Shown: positions 1-11,425, numbered from the stretch's first letter. The stretch: DNA of 64,000 nt from Adiantum capillus-veneris (GCA_014529385.2 CM043949.1:142016858-142080857); one strand, 5' to 3'. The notes: generated by a model not told the origin, from the sequence alone. Translations and numbers: made by a program.

Positions 1-826
1 GCTGGATTGTACGTTACTTGTGGAAACTGCCATTGTACGCATTTGTGGAGCCATACTTGGTTGTATTTGGTCGTCCCAGCCATTTCTGAGACTTGGTCTG
101 GAAGATAGTCATTTCTGAGACTTGACTATATGCGATTTGCATTAGCCTTCGTGTGAGGGTCGATAGCGTGAGGTTTTTATTGAGCTGGGGGATTCTCAAA
201 TGTGGAGATCCTTTCGGTAATACAGGTAGCTGGAGCACCCTTCTTGTGACCTCGCCATAGGCTATGTACTAGTGAGTCCTACTTGATGCTCGGGTTCTAT
301 TGTTGACAGTTTATGCATACATAGACAGTCTATATTTTGGGTTCCTACTGCTCTACTTCTGGGGAAACTCTGTCGAAATTTTCCCAAGTTATGATGGCTG
401 GTTTTTTGGTATTTTGAGCCATTTATGCTGTTATGCTACTGAAATTTTGGCAAAATCAGAGGTTGAGTCAGGTGTGCCTTCTTGGGAGCTTCATGGTTGG
501 CTTTAATGGATGATCAAAATGGCCCTCAGTTCACTCCTTTTCATTTAACTCAAAGAATTCAGATTAATGTTCATGTGTCCAGGAAGATCTTTTTCCAGCA
601 GCGCATAGTCTTTATGTTTAGGCCAAGAAGATTGAGAGAGATCCTGGAATGTCCTTTGCCTGTTTTCATTCTGATGATTAACTATGAAAACTCATTTGAT
701 GTGCATGTGTTTGTCCTTATCTAAAGTTGAGCTCCATTGAAGTTTCTGGGGATTGGGTAGTGAAAAGTTTTGGGTTCTTGCACGTGTGTTCGAAGGGGTT
801 CTCAAAGCATCATAATTTGGGTAGCC
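1..826 (+). other. Untranslated leader of retrotransposon A
   Basis: No convincing coding region is visible; open frames here are short and do not resemble gag. The stretch precedes the gag ATG at 827. It does not resemble the 3' LTR of the same element at about 6195-7481, so it is read as the internal leader of element A, with the 5' LTR and primer-binding site to the left of the window. It could also include older host or transposon sequence. Confidence 0.45.
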
Positions 827-2179
827 ATGGCTTTCTCTTATCCGGAGTTTCATGGAAGAAGTGATGAAGATGTGGAAGAATTTTTGGAAAAGATGGAGGT
901 TGCCTGCATTAGCAACCAGATTCATGACCCTACGCAAATGTTACGCCTTCTCCAAATTTGTTTGAAGAGTGATGCACGAGTTTGGTCTAAAGCATTTGAA
1001 GAGGAGATGCGTGTGGCTGATCCACCTGTAAGGTTGAGTTGGGACAATCTACGACATGGGTTGGAAGTGGAGTTTGTGAAGATAGAAGATCCTGACAAGG
1101 TGTGGCAAGAAGTACAGGCTTTGGTGCAAAAGGAAGGTGAGCCAGTAGATGCGTACATACGTAAGTTTTCATTGGCATGGGAGCGAATGTGCAAGGCTTT
1201 AGCACCACAGGTACCCCCACCTGACATGATGAAGAAGGACAGGTTCTTGGCTGGTCTTTGGGAGAATATACGTTGGAGAGTGGAGCTAAAGAAGCCTAGG
1301 ACATATGAGGATGCACTAGAGGTAGCAAGGAACAAAGAGTAGAAGCTGAGAAAAATGAGTCAGTTAGGGGTGGAGTCTTTGCCAATGAGGTCTGAATTTC
1401 AGCCTATAGAGTCTTTACAAGGGCGCATGTCAAGGGTTCATCGTGAACCAGTAGTTCCTGTTACTACTCAGGTTATGCCAACAGTGGTCACTACAGCAAT
1501 GCAAGATGATGGGCTAAGGCAATACATGAGGCAAATGGTAGATTTGATGAAGAATCTCAGCCTAAACATGCTAGGTCAAGTGGGAAATAATCGAGGTCGA
1601 GGGAGGTTTGCAAATCAGCCAGGAGGTGAAGAAAGGCCTAGGAATGGTGTTGGACAAAGCAATGGTAGGTTTTGGAGGCAGACGCCCACATGTTATAATT
1701 GTGGAGAGTTGGGTCACATCAGCCCGCAATGTGATAAGCCACCAAGGATGGGGGGAGACATGTATCCATTGCCAAGACAGGTGCTAACTAGGTCAAATGA
1801 TTATGGCAGCGAAATTAAGGGAGACGAAGGAACCAGTGGACTGACCCAGGAGGAAAAGGGAAAGACAAAAGTGCTAAGTGTAGTCACCTTGGAGAAGGCA
1901 TCAAAGCTAGAGGATACATTAGTGATGCCTATTGGGAAGAGGACCACAGAGGATAAGGAAGGAAGAAGTGTCCTAGGTCCTAGTAAGAAGAAAGGAAAGA
2001 GCCATGAAGGCGAGGATGTCAAGGCCAAGAGGAAAAGGAGAGCTCGTCGAAAGTTTCATGTTTCAGATTTTCCACTAGGGGATGGGCAATTACGCTATGA
2101 CTTGAAGGAGGATCTGACGAGCAGGAAGGCAGATGTTACTTTTGGGCAGCTTATAGAGATGGTGCCTAAGCTAAAGTGA
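827..2179 (+). pseudogene. gag: gag polyprotein of element A (Ty3/gypsy, Tat-like), interrupted by one stop
   Basis: Structural capsid/nucleocapsid protein that would package the retrotransposon RNA in virus-like particles. The ATG at 827 is chosen because the product starts MAFSYPEFHG, a typical gypsy gag start, and the upstream frame has no ATG. The capsid (Retrotrans_gag-like) region covers roughly residues 1-170. A CCHC zinc knuckle, CYNCGELGHISPQC, lies at about 1690-1735, followed by a Lys/Arg-rich tail. An in-frame TAG at 1340-1342 splits the frame, and the same frame resumes at once. The gag frame ends at TGA 2177-2179, and pol continues in the same frame four codons later. The tail includes an exact 15-nt copy of the element's own polypurine tract (2075-2089). 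Confidence 0.8.
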
Positions 2180-4663
2180 AAGTGGAAGAGGATGGTTAAC
2201 CCAATGGAGAAAGAGCCAGAGAGAGGTTCAGTGAAGGTGTTGGCAATGGACGAGCTACCAGACATTTGTCCAATAGTAGATGTGTGGCATAAAAGGAAAA
2301 ATTTGGGACAAGGTTATGTGGATGGCGGAGCCCAAATATGCGTCATAACACACTCATGCGTTGAGAAGATGGGTCTCACAGTGGCTGGGGTGTCAGGTTT
2401 TCGGATCAGATTGGCAAACCATCAAAAAGTAAAATGCTTGGGTGTTGTAAAGAGCTTAGAAGTGGAGGCATATGATGCAAAGGCAGTGGTTGATTTTCAT
2501 GTGATGCCAGCAGGGTTGGGAGCATATCCTATTATACTGGGCAGACCATGGTTACGTGCAGTGGGAGCCGTTCAAGATTGGCGACATGGTACGATTAGCC
2601 TCTATGGAAAGACAGATACCAAGAAGCTTTATAATATGGACACAAGGAAACGATTAGAGGAGTTTTATGAAGATGAGGATGAGTCTAGTGATGAAAACTC
2701 TTCCACGATGACAGATGAGGACAGTGATAGCACTACCGGCAGTGATGAGGATGCTGATGTTGCATTTCTTTTGATGGATAAAGAAATCCAGGAGTGTGGT
2801 TTAGTCGCATTTGCGAATGAAGTTGAAGATGAAAGTGAAGGGCCTTATGAAGTGATTGAAGGGTTGATGCAAACCAAGGTTGAGTTGTCAAAGAAGCAGG
2901 AATTAATGACGCAAATGATTAGTGGAGACCTCTCAGCTATGGAGAAGGATATATATTTGCATATGCTGGCTAGTTTTCCTGATTTGTTCATTACTTCATA
3001 TGAAGAGATCAGAGGGTTCAAGGGTGAAGAGATGCATATAGAGCTGAAAGAAGGTGCTAAGCCAGTGCGGCAAAGACTAAGAAGGATGGGTCAAGAGCAA
3101 ATGGAAGCCTTGCGGGTAGAGGTGGACAAGTTATTGAAGGCAGGGTTCATAGTTCCAGTGGAGACCACAGAATGGGTGAGTCCAGTTGTAGTCAGTCCAA
3201 AGAAGGATGGGAAGTGGAGAATTTGTGTGGATTTTAAACCCTTAAACGCAGCCACTAAGAAGAACCCATATCCTCTTCCATTCATCGATCAGATCTTAGA
3301 TTCAGTGGCAGGTTATGAGAGGTACAGTGTGTGTGATGGTTTTTCAGGCTATTTTCAATTGAAGATTGCTCTTAAAGACCGCACAAAGACAACTTTTATT
3401 ACACCATGGGGCTACTATTGCTACACAGTATTGCCATTTGGGTTGTCAAATGGACCTTCCTTCTATCAAGAGAGAGCAAATTGGGTGTTGGAACCATTCA
3501 TTGGTAGTTGTGCTAAAGCTTTTATGGATAACTTCTGTGTCTATAGCAGTAGGGCTGATCACCATGAGAAGCTGCAGATGGTATTGGCTCGATATGATGA
3601 ATGTGGAGGACAACTAAATCCAAAGAAATGTCATCTAGCACAGCCAAGGGTGAAGTTATTGGGCCATATGGTGTCAGAAAATGGCATTGAGGCTGATCCA
3701 GATAAGGTGAAGTCTATTATTCTTCTTCCATCACCTATGAGTACGAAGCAATTGGCAACCTTTATACACAAAGTGAAGTACATGGCACGGTTTATTCCAT
3801 TGTCTTCGCAGCTTCTTTATCCATTACAGCAAGTGGCAAGGCATGATCCATTGCAATGGGATGACAAGTGTGAAGAAGTGTTTCAAGAGGTGAAAGAGGT
3901 GTTAGGGGGGTTGTCAACCATGCAAGCTCCTGATTGGGAGAAAGTTTTTTATGTAAATCCATCAGTAGGGGATGATGCCATTGGAGCTATGCTATTGCAA
4001 AAGGGGAAGGGAAGCCATTATATGAGGCCAGTGTATTGTGCAAGCCGAGTGAAGTTGGTAGCGGAGAGAAAGTTATCGAAAGTAGAGCTAGTGATGGCCA
4101 GTGTAATATTTGCTTGTCGACGATTTCGTCATTACTTGCTACCACGGCCTTTTGTTTTCTTGACGAGTTATGCCTTTTTGCCACAGTTAATTAATGGTAC
4201 TAACATGCCAAATGTGGTGAAGAAATGGGTAATTGAGCTGCAAGAGTTTGAGTTCTCTTTTCTAGTGGAAGATAGTACAAGGGCTACCCTAGCTGATTTG
4301 TTGACCTACAAGGAGAATCCCCTTATTGTTAAGGAAGAGGTGGTGAGAAAGGTAGTTGAAGAAGTGCCACATATCAGCAATGCACATGTGTTGTTCTTTG
4401 ATGGTTCATACAAAAAGAGCCACGATGCAGCTTCAGGGGGTATAGCACTTTATGATCCAGAGGGGAAGCTAGTATGCAAGAGAGGGTTCAAATTGGATGC
4501 GCATAGTAACAATGAGGCTGAATATGCTACATTGGAAGCCGGATTACACATTTGTTTGAAGCATGGGGTTCGAAGGTTGAGCATAAAAGGTGATGCCTTG
4601 TTAGTGGTGAAGCAAGTGCTGGGTGTGTGGAAGAGCAAGAACACCTCATTGAAGGAAATGTGA
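2180..4663 (+). pseudogene. pol: pol of element A: protease, reverse transcriptase, RNase H, start of second RNase H
   Basis: Replication enzymes of a Ty3/gypsy element. In order: an aspartic protease with DGGAQICVI (about 2320-2350) and IILGRPWL (about 2530); reverse transcriptase with EWVSPVVVSPKKDGKWRICV (about 3170-3230) and a palm ending in FMDNFCVYS (3521-3547); a degenerate first RNase H starting FYVNPSVGDDAIGAML; then, after a linker, a second RNase H starting LFFDGSYKK with NNEAEY and KGDALLVVKQV. The tandem RNase H pair is the hallmark of the Tat lineage. The second catalytic Asp of the RT box is Asn (codon 3530-3532). A TGA at 4661-4663 interrupts the second RNase H, whose frame continues beyond it. 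An ATG lies at 2192, twelve bases after the gag stop and in the same frame. Confidence 0.85.
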
Positions 4664-4893
4664 TTCAGAATTAAAGGCCTGTTAAAAAAGTTCGAAGAAT
4701 GGATCATCAGACACATTGAACGTGCTCTAAATGGAGAGGCACATGAAGCAGCTCAAGGCATGATTGGGGAGCTATTTGTGTTGAGGACCACTTTACCTCT
4801 TTATCATGGCCGGGAAAGTTTGGCTCAAGAAGAGGAGTTTTTGCTAACAGGAATCATTCCAAAGGAGATTCAGAAGTCTAAGAAGTATGGTTT
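4664..4893 (+). pseudogene. Tail of second RNase H and linker to integrase (element A)
   Basis: The frame of the upstream pol gene continues through this stretch. It encodes the end of an archaeal-type RNase H fold, including IRHIERALNGEAHEAAQGMI, and then an acidic linker. Near 4880-4890 an indel moves coding into another frame, in which the integrase region starts. Seen directly: open frame, homologous order and frame change. Inference: element A once had one continuous gag-pol frame. Confidence 0.6.
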
Positions 4894-6177
4894 GTGCGTA
4901 GAGCATACAGGTACAAATTGATTGGTGATGTCTTATACATGAAAGGGGCTGATCTCGTGTTGAGACGTGTACCTTGGCGGGAGGAGCTTTATAGAGTGTT
5001 GGAAGAGAATCATGAAGGCGCATGTGGTGGCCATTTTGCTCTAAAGATCACCTTGCATAAGATTTTGCAAGAGGGGTATGTATGGCCTAGTTTGCACAAG
5101 GATGTTCACCATTGGTGTAGGTCTTGCAATAGGTGTCAAGCATTTGGGAAGAGAGTGTTGAAGCCAGAGCTACGAAAAACCATTATGGCGTTTGATGTGT
5201 TTGAAAAGTGGGGGATTGATGCAATAGGCCCGTTACCTATCACAAGCAGGGGCAAAAGCTATATCTTGATGGCAGTGGACTATCTCTCTAGATGGGCAGA
5301 GGCTATAGCAGTAAAACAGATCACTGCAAAGGATGTGGCAAAATTTGTGTATGATGAAATATGTTGCAAGTTTGGGGTGCCATTAGAGCTACTTTCAGAT
5401 AAGGGGCCAGGATTTAGAGCTAAACTGCTAGACTTCTTATGCACAAAGATGAAGATTAGGCACCAGCATACCACTCCTTATTACCCGCAGTGTAATGGCT
5501 TAAATGAAAGATTCAATGGTGAGTTGGTACAAATTCTATCTAAAGTGACAGAGCACCAAGGAAAGAATTGGGATTTGGAATTGCCTAGTGCATTATGGGC
5601 TTACCGTACTTCGGTGAAGACAGGTACAGGGTTTACTCCATTTCATTTGGTGTATGGAAAGGAAGCACTATTGCCTATGGAGGTAGTGTTGCCTGCGGTC
5701 AAGATGTTAGAGAAGTTGCTTGGGTCACCTAGTGATGCATTCAAAGAGAGGCTCTTGCAGTTACAAGAGGTCCAGTTGGATAGGATGAGCGCATTGGAGC
5801 ATTATGGGCAGATACAGGATAAGGCTTTGGCAAAGATAAATAAAAAGGTTAAAAGTAAGGGTATCAAGAAACATGACTTGGTTTTGCGCTACAATAGTAA
5901 GCTGGACAACACCTTCCAAAAGAAGTTTCAAATTAAGTGGGAAGGCCCTTGCAAGGTAGTGGAGTGTTTTCCAAATGGCACATATCAGCTGGCTAACCTG
6001 GATGGTGTTATACATAAGTCAAGGGTAAATGGGTTGCGTCTTAAATTGTATCATGCTAAATTGATGATGGTGGAGCAAGATGAGCTGTCTGTGGATCAAG
6101 CAGTGTTGGTGAGGGATGAGGAGACCTGTGATGCGGCGAGTCTCATATCTCTCTTTGCTGCTATTGATCATGAATGA
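4894..6177 (+). pseudogene. int: Integrase of element A
   Basis: Ty3/gypsy integrase, which would insert the cDNA copy into chromosomal DNA. The N-terminal zinc-binding region has a His pair near HEGACGGHF and the cysteines of HHWCRSCNRCQ (about 5010-5140). The rve core shows the catalytic triad: Asp in KWGIDAIGPL, Asp in LLSDKGPGF and Glu in GLNERFNGEL. A basic C-terminal domain follows with KIKWEGPCKVVE-type residues; no chromodomain is visible, as expected for the OTA/Tat branch. The frame is open for 427 codons to a TGA at 6175-6177. It is called a pseudogene because it has been separated from pol by a frameshift; the integrase domain itself looks intact. Confidence 0.85.
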
Positions 6178-6186
6178 TCTAGCAGG

Positions 6187-6201
6187 CTAGGGGATGGGCA
6201 A
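6187..6201 (+). promoter_or_regulatory. 3' polypurine tract and LTR start of element A
   Basis: CTAGGGGATGGGCAA lies 9 bases after the integrase stop. A purine run followed by TG is the expected primer site for plus-strand DNA synthesis next to a 3' LTR. The same 15 bases occur exactly at 2075-2089. Confidence 0.6.
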
Positions 6202-7148
6202 ATTATAACATGAGTTTTTTGGAGCAAGGGACTGCGCATATGTACATATACATGCATGGTGCATCAAATAAAGGATTGCCCATTTTCCTTAGCTAGGTGG
6301 TTACGTGGGGCCCACATGTGTACAGGTAGGACAGTATGTACATAGTGCATCGATTTTCACTATCACCAGTACCAGTATGTTTTTTCTACAATAATGAGGA
6401 GTTTATAGCGCGTAAAACGTCTTGAGGAAGCTATCCACGGGCCGACGACATGAGGTCAGCAGGTGCGTCAGATGGTATCTAGTGGCGTCAGGAGGGCGAA
6501 CGAGGTCAATATTTGCACGCGGATGAGGACGGACACAACGTGGGTGTTTTCTTGTGAGAGTTATGCAGAAAGGTCATCATTAGGACCACTTTTTGGGGCC
6601 ACTTCACGTGGTGGCGAGATGCATTATTGGAAAAAAGTTGAGTGCCAGGTGTGCGAATGATGCAAAAAGGTGACAACTATGCACTGCGAGGTCAGTTTTT
6701 GGCCTGTTCGAGGTTCGTTTGAGGTCATCTAAAAGGCCAAGGGTGCCCAACTAATAAAGCTAAGTGTGGGAACTGAAAAAACAGAGAGAAGACCAGAAAA
6801 AACGTGGAGAAGAGAGGAGGAACAGCCGCAACTGTGTTTTTGTTCATTTTGGAGCTTATTTTGGCCGTAAACTGCTCATCCGAGGTCGGATTTGAGCACT
6901 TTGACATTGTAGACTGGGGTTTTGGGCCGTTCCGGACGCGATGGCGCTGTCCATTTTGCCAAATTCCTCACTCTTTTCCTGCTGTTTTTCTGTGTAAGTT
7001 TCTCCTATGAGCGAAGTTTCTGCTCCAGTTTGTGATTGTATCTGATATCTTTTACCCATATTGTGTGAGCTGTTTGCCCCATTGGTGTTGGCCCAAGCTC
7101 ATTTGTATCTAAAAATAAAAAATTCTCCTCTTTTGAGTTGAGTTTTTT

Positions 7149-7149
<1 letters not shown>

Positions 7150-7181
<32 letters not shown>

Positions 7182-7187
7182 TGTGTG
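7150..7187. repeat. (GT)n microsatellite in LTR of element A
   Basis: Uninterrupted GT dinucleotides with one CT variant near the end. Open frames across it encode only Val/Cys or Thr/His runs and are not genes. Confidence 0.95.
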
Positions 7188-7258
7188 GAGTGGGTAAGTG
7201 GATAGTCTCTCTCCTCTCACTCCAGAGGTGTGTTCCCTGTCTCGGCCAAGTGTGTTGT

Positions 7259-7481
7259 CTAAGCCGAGTGGTGCCCCATAGAGTGTATGTATATCCTTTC
7301 AAGAGTGTGTGTTGGGTCGTTATAGAGGCGTTGTGTGTGTTTTCATCCCGCTCACATTCTTTTGGCGCCCCCACGGAAGATCTTCGCCGAGTGGTGCCCC
7401 ATAGTGTGTGTGTGTGTATCTTCCCAAGAGTGTGTGTCGGGTCGTTATAGAGGCGCTGTGTGTGTTTTCATCCCACTCACA
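7259..7481 (+). repeat. Duplicated LTR end flanking a primer-binding-site-like sequence
   Basis: Two similar copies of about 98 bases (7259-7358 and 7384-7481) share GCCGAGTGGTGCCCCATAG, GGGTCGTTATAGAGGCG and a CACTCACA/CGCTCACA end. Between them lies TTTTGGCGCCCCCACGG, which has the TGGCGCC start of an OTA-type primer-binding site at the correct place after an LTR end. The layout is U5, PBS, U5. Confidence 0.65.
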
Positions 7482-7918
7482 ACGCATAGTCTATTGCCAT
7501 AGAGAAGATAACCATCTTGTAAAGTAAATGGTTCTTCTTTCTTCCCTAATGCAAGGGCTGAAATCACATCTCTAAAATCGGGATCAATAGCGTACTCATC
7601 TATCATTGAGGATAGATCATTGTGAGTTGCTATGGAAACCGCATTCACTCTCGGCCGTCTTGAGAGTGCATCAGCTACTTGATTATGCTTGCCAGCAATG
7701 TGAGCAATATGAAAATGAAATTGCAAAAGGAAATTTTCCCACCTCATTTGTTTGTCGGAGGGCTTGGTCTGCGTCATGAAGTACTTAAGACTTTGGTGAT
7801 CCGTTCGCAGAATGAAAGGAGTCCCCAATAAATAGTGCTTTCATGAGTCTAAGGCATGTAGAACTGCAAGGAGTTCCTTTTCGTATATGCCTAGAGCTTG
7901 CTCAACAAGGTCGAGCCT
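7482..7918 (-). pseudogene. End of RNase H and connection region of element B
   Basis: The minus strand encodes an RNase H tail (LRTDHQSLKYFMTQ, then HIAGKHNQVADALSRRP) and a linker ending NRLCV at the truncation point. The closest match in the window is element F at about 25430-25770. A stop or frame break near 7840-7918 separates it from the RT/RNase H piece upstream. Unlike F, the GKHNQVADALSRR segment is in frame here. Confidence 0.75.
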
Positions 7919-8610
7919 TCAACTCTCATAGCCTATGGCGTGCCCTTCTTGGAGCAAAACAGCTCCAAGGCAATCACCACAAGCATCACATTGGACCTCA
8001 AATGGTTTTAAGAGATCCGGTAGTGTAAGCACAGGTTGAGAGATAAGCTTTTCTTTAAGCTTTTTGAAAGCATTGTTCTCCTTAGCAGACCATGTATACC
8101 TAACACTTTTCTTTGTTAGGTCATGTAATGGTCTCGCAATTTGTGAGAACTTTTCTATGAAGCGTCTATAGTATGCACACATACCTATAAAGCTTCTTAG
8201 TTCATGAAGATTGCTTGGTTTAGGCCATCCTTTTATTACCTCTAACATTGATGGATCCATTTGGATACCATCTTGAGAGATAATGTGACCTAAATACTGA
8301 ATCTCTTGCAAGAAAAATTCACTTTTCTTTCGATTAACATAAAGTTTATTCTCTCTTAAAACTTGAAATATTACCTGGAGGTGTTGCTTGTGTTTGTCTA
8401 ATGAATTAGAGTAGATGATAATATCATCAAAGAACACTCCAGTGAAGGTTTGATGAGGCCTGAACAGCTTCTCCATCAAGCGGTTGAATGTGGCTGGTGC
8501 ATTGGTCAAGCCAAAAGGCATGACAATGTATTCGTAAAGACCAAATGTGGTGCGAAATGCGGTCTTTACAATGTCTTGATCAACTATCCTTATTTGATGA
8601 TAGCCACTTT
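7919..8610 (-). pseudogene. Reverse transcriptase palm and RNase H start of element B
   Basis: The minus-strand frame includes MPFGLTNAPATFNRLMEK, the intact catalytic box FFDDIIIYS, the LGHIIS thumb motif, SFIGMCAYYRRFI and the first RNase H residues FEVQCDACGDCLGAVLL. Its upstream edge is broken: relative to element F about 19 bases are missing around 8625 between short AGG repeats, which shifts the frame between the fingers and the palm. It ends at a stop following HAIGYES. Confidence 0.8.
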
Positions 8611-9731
8611 TTAGGTCAATCCTTGTAGCTTATCAAATAGGTCTTCTACTCGTGGAACAGGAAACCTATTCTTGATAGTGATCCTATTTAGTGCTCTATA
8701 GTCGACACACATACGATATGTGCCGTCTTTCTTTTGCACTAATAGCACAGGTGAGCAAAATGGAGATGAGCTAGGCCTAACCATGCCCTTCTCAACTAAC
8801 TCATGCACTTGCCGCATAATCTCCTCTTGTTGAGCTTGAGAAACTCTATAAGGAGGTTTGTTAGGCGGTGAACTTCCTGGGATTGCATGGTCATCATTAC
8901 ATCGTTTAGGAGGTAGCTCACAAGGGATGTCGTCAATAAAAACATCTTGAAAGCCCTTGAGAAAATTCGATAACTCTAATTCCTTTTGGTTGCTTTTATT
9001 TTCTTTTGCTAAAGCATTAGCTTCATTTTGAGAATCTTTAATAAAAATCATGTACACGGAAATAGAACTCTTTATTGACTTGTTGAAAGCTGGTGTATCT
9101 ACAATGGGGATAGTGTTACCCATTTCCTTAGCATCTATATACATGTCTTTTTCCCTGAACTTAAAGGAGATTCTCCTTTCAGGAAATTTTACATTGGCAG
9201 CCAGGCGGTCAAACCATGGTGCCCCTAGCATTACATCCTCATGCTTGAGAGGAGAGATAAAGAAGTCCTCTTTGTCCACATAGCTTTGAACATGAAGCCT
9301 CAATTTCCCGATTAAGGGAGTGACTGAATCTTCTTGCTCCTTGAAAGCACTGTCTACGGGTAGGACATCTCCCATCTCGTAGGCTTGTATGCCTAGCTTG
9401 GTGGCCAACTCTATAAATATAAAATTGTGAGTAGAACTAGGGTCAAAGAGAATAAAAGCATCATGTTCTCTTACCTTTCCCCAAGCATGGCATAGAGGAG
9501 ATCCTTTGTGGTGAGTTTGGTGAGTCTCCTCCTCTTGGATTTCAACCAAGGAAGCTCTAGGAGGATCTTGGCGGTTGTTCTTTTGGGCACAAGCGCGGTA
9601 CGCATGCCCTTGTTCGCCGCACTTGAAGCACCAGTTATCCTTGCGATAACGCTCAAGCTTTTCAGAAAAGAGTTTGTTCTTACCTTTGTAAACTCCCTTC
9701 TCTTTATCTTTGTTGGAGCTTATTATTTATT
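8611..9731 (-). pseudogene. Zinc knuckle, protease and RT fingers of element B
   Basis: From high to low coordinate: a CCHC knuckle [14 protein letters not shown] (about 9630-9590); a retropepsin-like segment with [13 protein letters not shown] (about 9460), where element F has DPGST, so the usual Gly after the catalytic Asp is Ser here; [11 protein letters not shown]; a linker; then RT fingers with [20 protein letters not shown]-like residues and [14 protein letters not shown]. The open frame covers 9549-8611; the knuckle lies in the same coding series upstream. Confidence 0.75.
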
Positions 9732-11008
9732 TTAGCCCCCGTTTGGAAATTGATTTGAGAGGCCACCATAGTATGGTGTATTACTGCCGATATGGTACGT
9801 GGCCTTTGGGAGTTGACATACTCCGCCATTTCTTCGGTTAGGCCCGCACAAAATTGTTGCTTTTGCTCTCCAAAATCCAACTTTTCGAAGACAGTGGCTT
9901 TGAGTTGTAGGTCCCAAAACTTGTCTACATATTTGTGGATGGATACATAGGGAGAGAGATTTAGGCTTCGTCATTCGGTGAGTACTTTGTCTTTGGCATC
10001 GGTGGCCAAAAACTGCTTCATAATGGAAGCTCTTAAAGCTTTCCATGTTCGTGGAGCTTCACCGTTGGTTCGTAGGCTAGACCACCATTGCCTAGCAGTC
10101 TTTTGAAAGTGCATAGCTACATGGTGTAGCTTAGAGGACTCCGTGAAGCCCTCATCTCCAAACGCCGCATCGAACTATTGGATAAAGGCCAAGACTTTGT
10201 CCGTAGCACCAAAGGTACCATCATAGGTAAGGACAGAGATGCTCTTCCCTCCCTCTTTGAATTTCTTCAACTTGGACGACCTCTTCCATGCGGCATAGGA
10301 TTTCCTATGGCCTCTTCTTTTTGATGGTTCAAAGGTTGCACCATCACTTTCTTCAGAAGGTAAAGAATTTGAAGAAGGTGGAGAAGAGGGTGACCTCTTT
10401 CTCGCCTTTTTCTTGTCTTGATCTTCGTTGTCTTCACCATCACTTTCATAAGAGGAAGAGGATGAAGAAGATGGAGAAGAGGGTGTCCTCTTTCTCGCCT
10501 TTTTCTTCTCTTGCTTTTTATCATCCCTCTTTGAATTATGGCGTGGAGAAGAGTGTGATGGTCTTCTCCGCTTTGGTGGTGATGGAGAGTGTTTAGCCCG
10601 CTGTCTTCGTGGAGCCATCTCCGCCGATGTGGCGGAAGTCTCACTTCTTTCTCGTTCCTTCGGTGGAGGCTCTTGAGTTCTCCTTTGGGAAGGTGATGCA
10701 TCATCAAGAAGTAAATTCTTGAGCCCTTCGTACGGATTCTCTTCTTCTTCCCGAATCGGAGAGAGACCTCTTTTGGTAGTCTCACAAGAAGGCTTGCTAG
10801 GTGTTCTCTCGTCATGGTGATGAGCTTGGAGAATCTCATGAGCACGGAGCTGCCGTTGCACTTCACTTTGGAGACATGGATTGCCCATGGCTTGTTGAAG
10901 CCTAGAAACAAGATAGTTAACAAGCATTGAAGCATCATTAGTAGCTTACTCATGAGCAAAATCAAAGTTATCAACATTAATTTCACTCTCTTTACTATTG
11001 TCAGCCAT
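9732..11008 (-). pseudogene. gag: gag of element B with Arg/Ser-rich N-terminal region
   Basis: Capsid protein of a chromovirus. An ATG at 11008 starts MADNSKESEI, a TAA follows about 20 codons later, and the same frame restarts with MLVNYLVSRLQQAMGNP at 10927. Residues from about 90 to 200 are rich in Arg, Lys, Ser and Pro (KKKARKRTPSSPSSSSSS, repeated as KKKARKRSPSSPPSS), resembling an RS domain. This is followed by KSISVLTYDGTFGATDKVLA, where the capsid fold starts. An in-frame TAG at about 10175 and later frameshifts break the capsid, parts of which are seen to 9732. The same arrangement occurs in element F. Confidence 0.75.
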
Positions 11009-11410
11009 TCTAACAACTTTTAGGTGTAAACTTTTTAGGTGTACTTTGGCACTTCAAGCCCTAGTTGCTACTCCTCTTTACCCCTTTAGAAAAAGCACTC
11101 AAGCTACTATACCCGCGGCTCGAATACCATTAATTGCAAGGAATAGAAGAGAGGGTCTTTCGACACCAAAACAGTACCGGATCCTGTCAAGCTTCTAATA
11201 GCTCAATAGTGGTTAAGCCGTAGGCAATCCCCGTAGGACTCCACTATTAAGACCATAGCTCTCGACGGTGATGCCCCGTTAACTGCACGAAGGCAGGCGC
11301 ACTGCAAGGCTGAAAAATCCATATTCTACTTACTCACAGGCAATTAATAATACCAACCATTTATAGCTAGCTTGAGGACCTCCCTTCTTGAGCAAGAAAA
11401 GAGAAACCTT
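11009..11410 (-). other. Leader of element B
   Basis: Non-coding stretch between the primer-binding site and the gag ATG at 11008, as expected for the packaging leader of a chromovirus. I see no other feature in it. Confidence 0.6.
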
Positions 11411-11424
11411 GTGCTCTGATACCA
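11411..11424 (-). promoter_or_regulatory. Primer-binding site (initiator Met tRNA type), element B
   Basis: On the minus strand the sequence reads TGGTATCAGAGCAC, one base inside the LTR end ...GTTACA. TGGTATCAGAG is the standard plant retrotransposon site complementary to the 3' end of the initiator Met tRNA. Confidence 0.9.
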
Positions 11425-11425
11425 A

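Larger units (their letters stand above)
6195..7481 (+). repeat. 3' LTR of element A (approximate borders)
   Basis: Non-coding sequence that starts with TG right after the polypurine tract and ends in CTCACA just where element B sequence begins (about 7482). It contains a (GT)n run and, near its end, a duplicated U5-like block. The 5' LTR is outside the window, so the borders rest on the polypurine tract, the TG/CA ends and the start of B. Length is about 1.29 kb. Confidence 0.55.
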
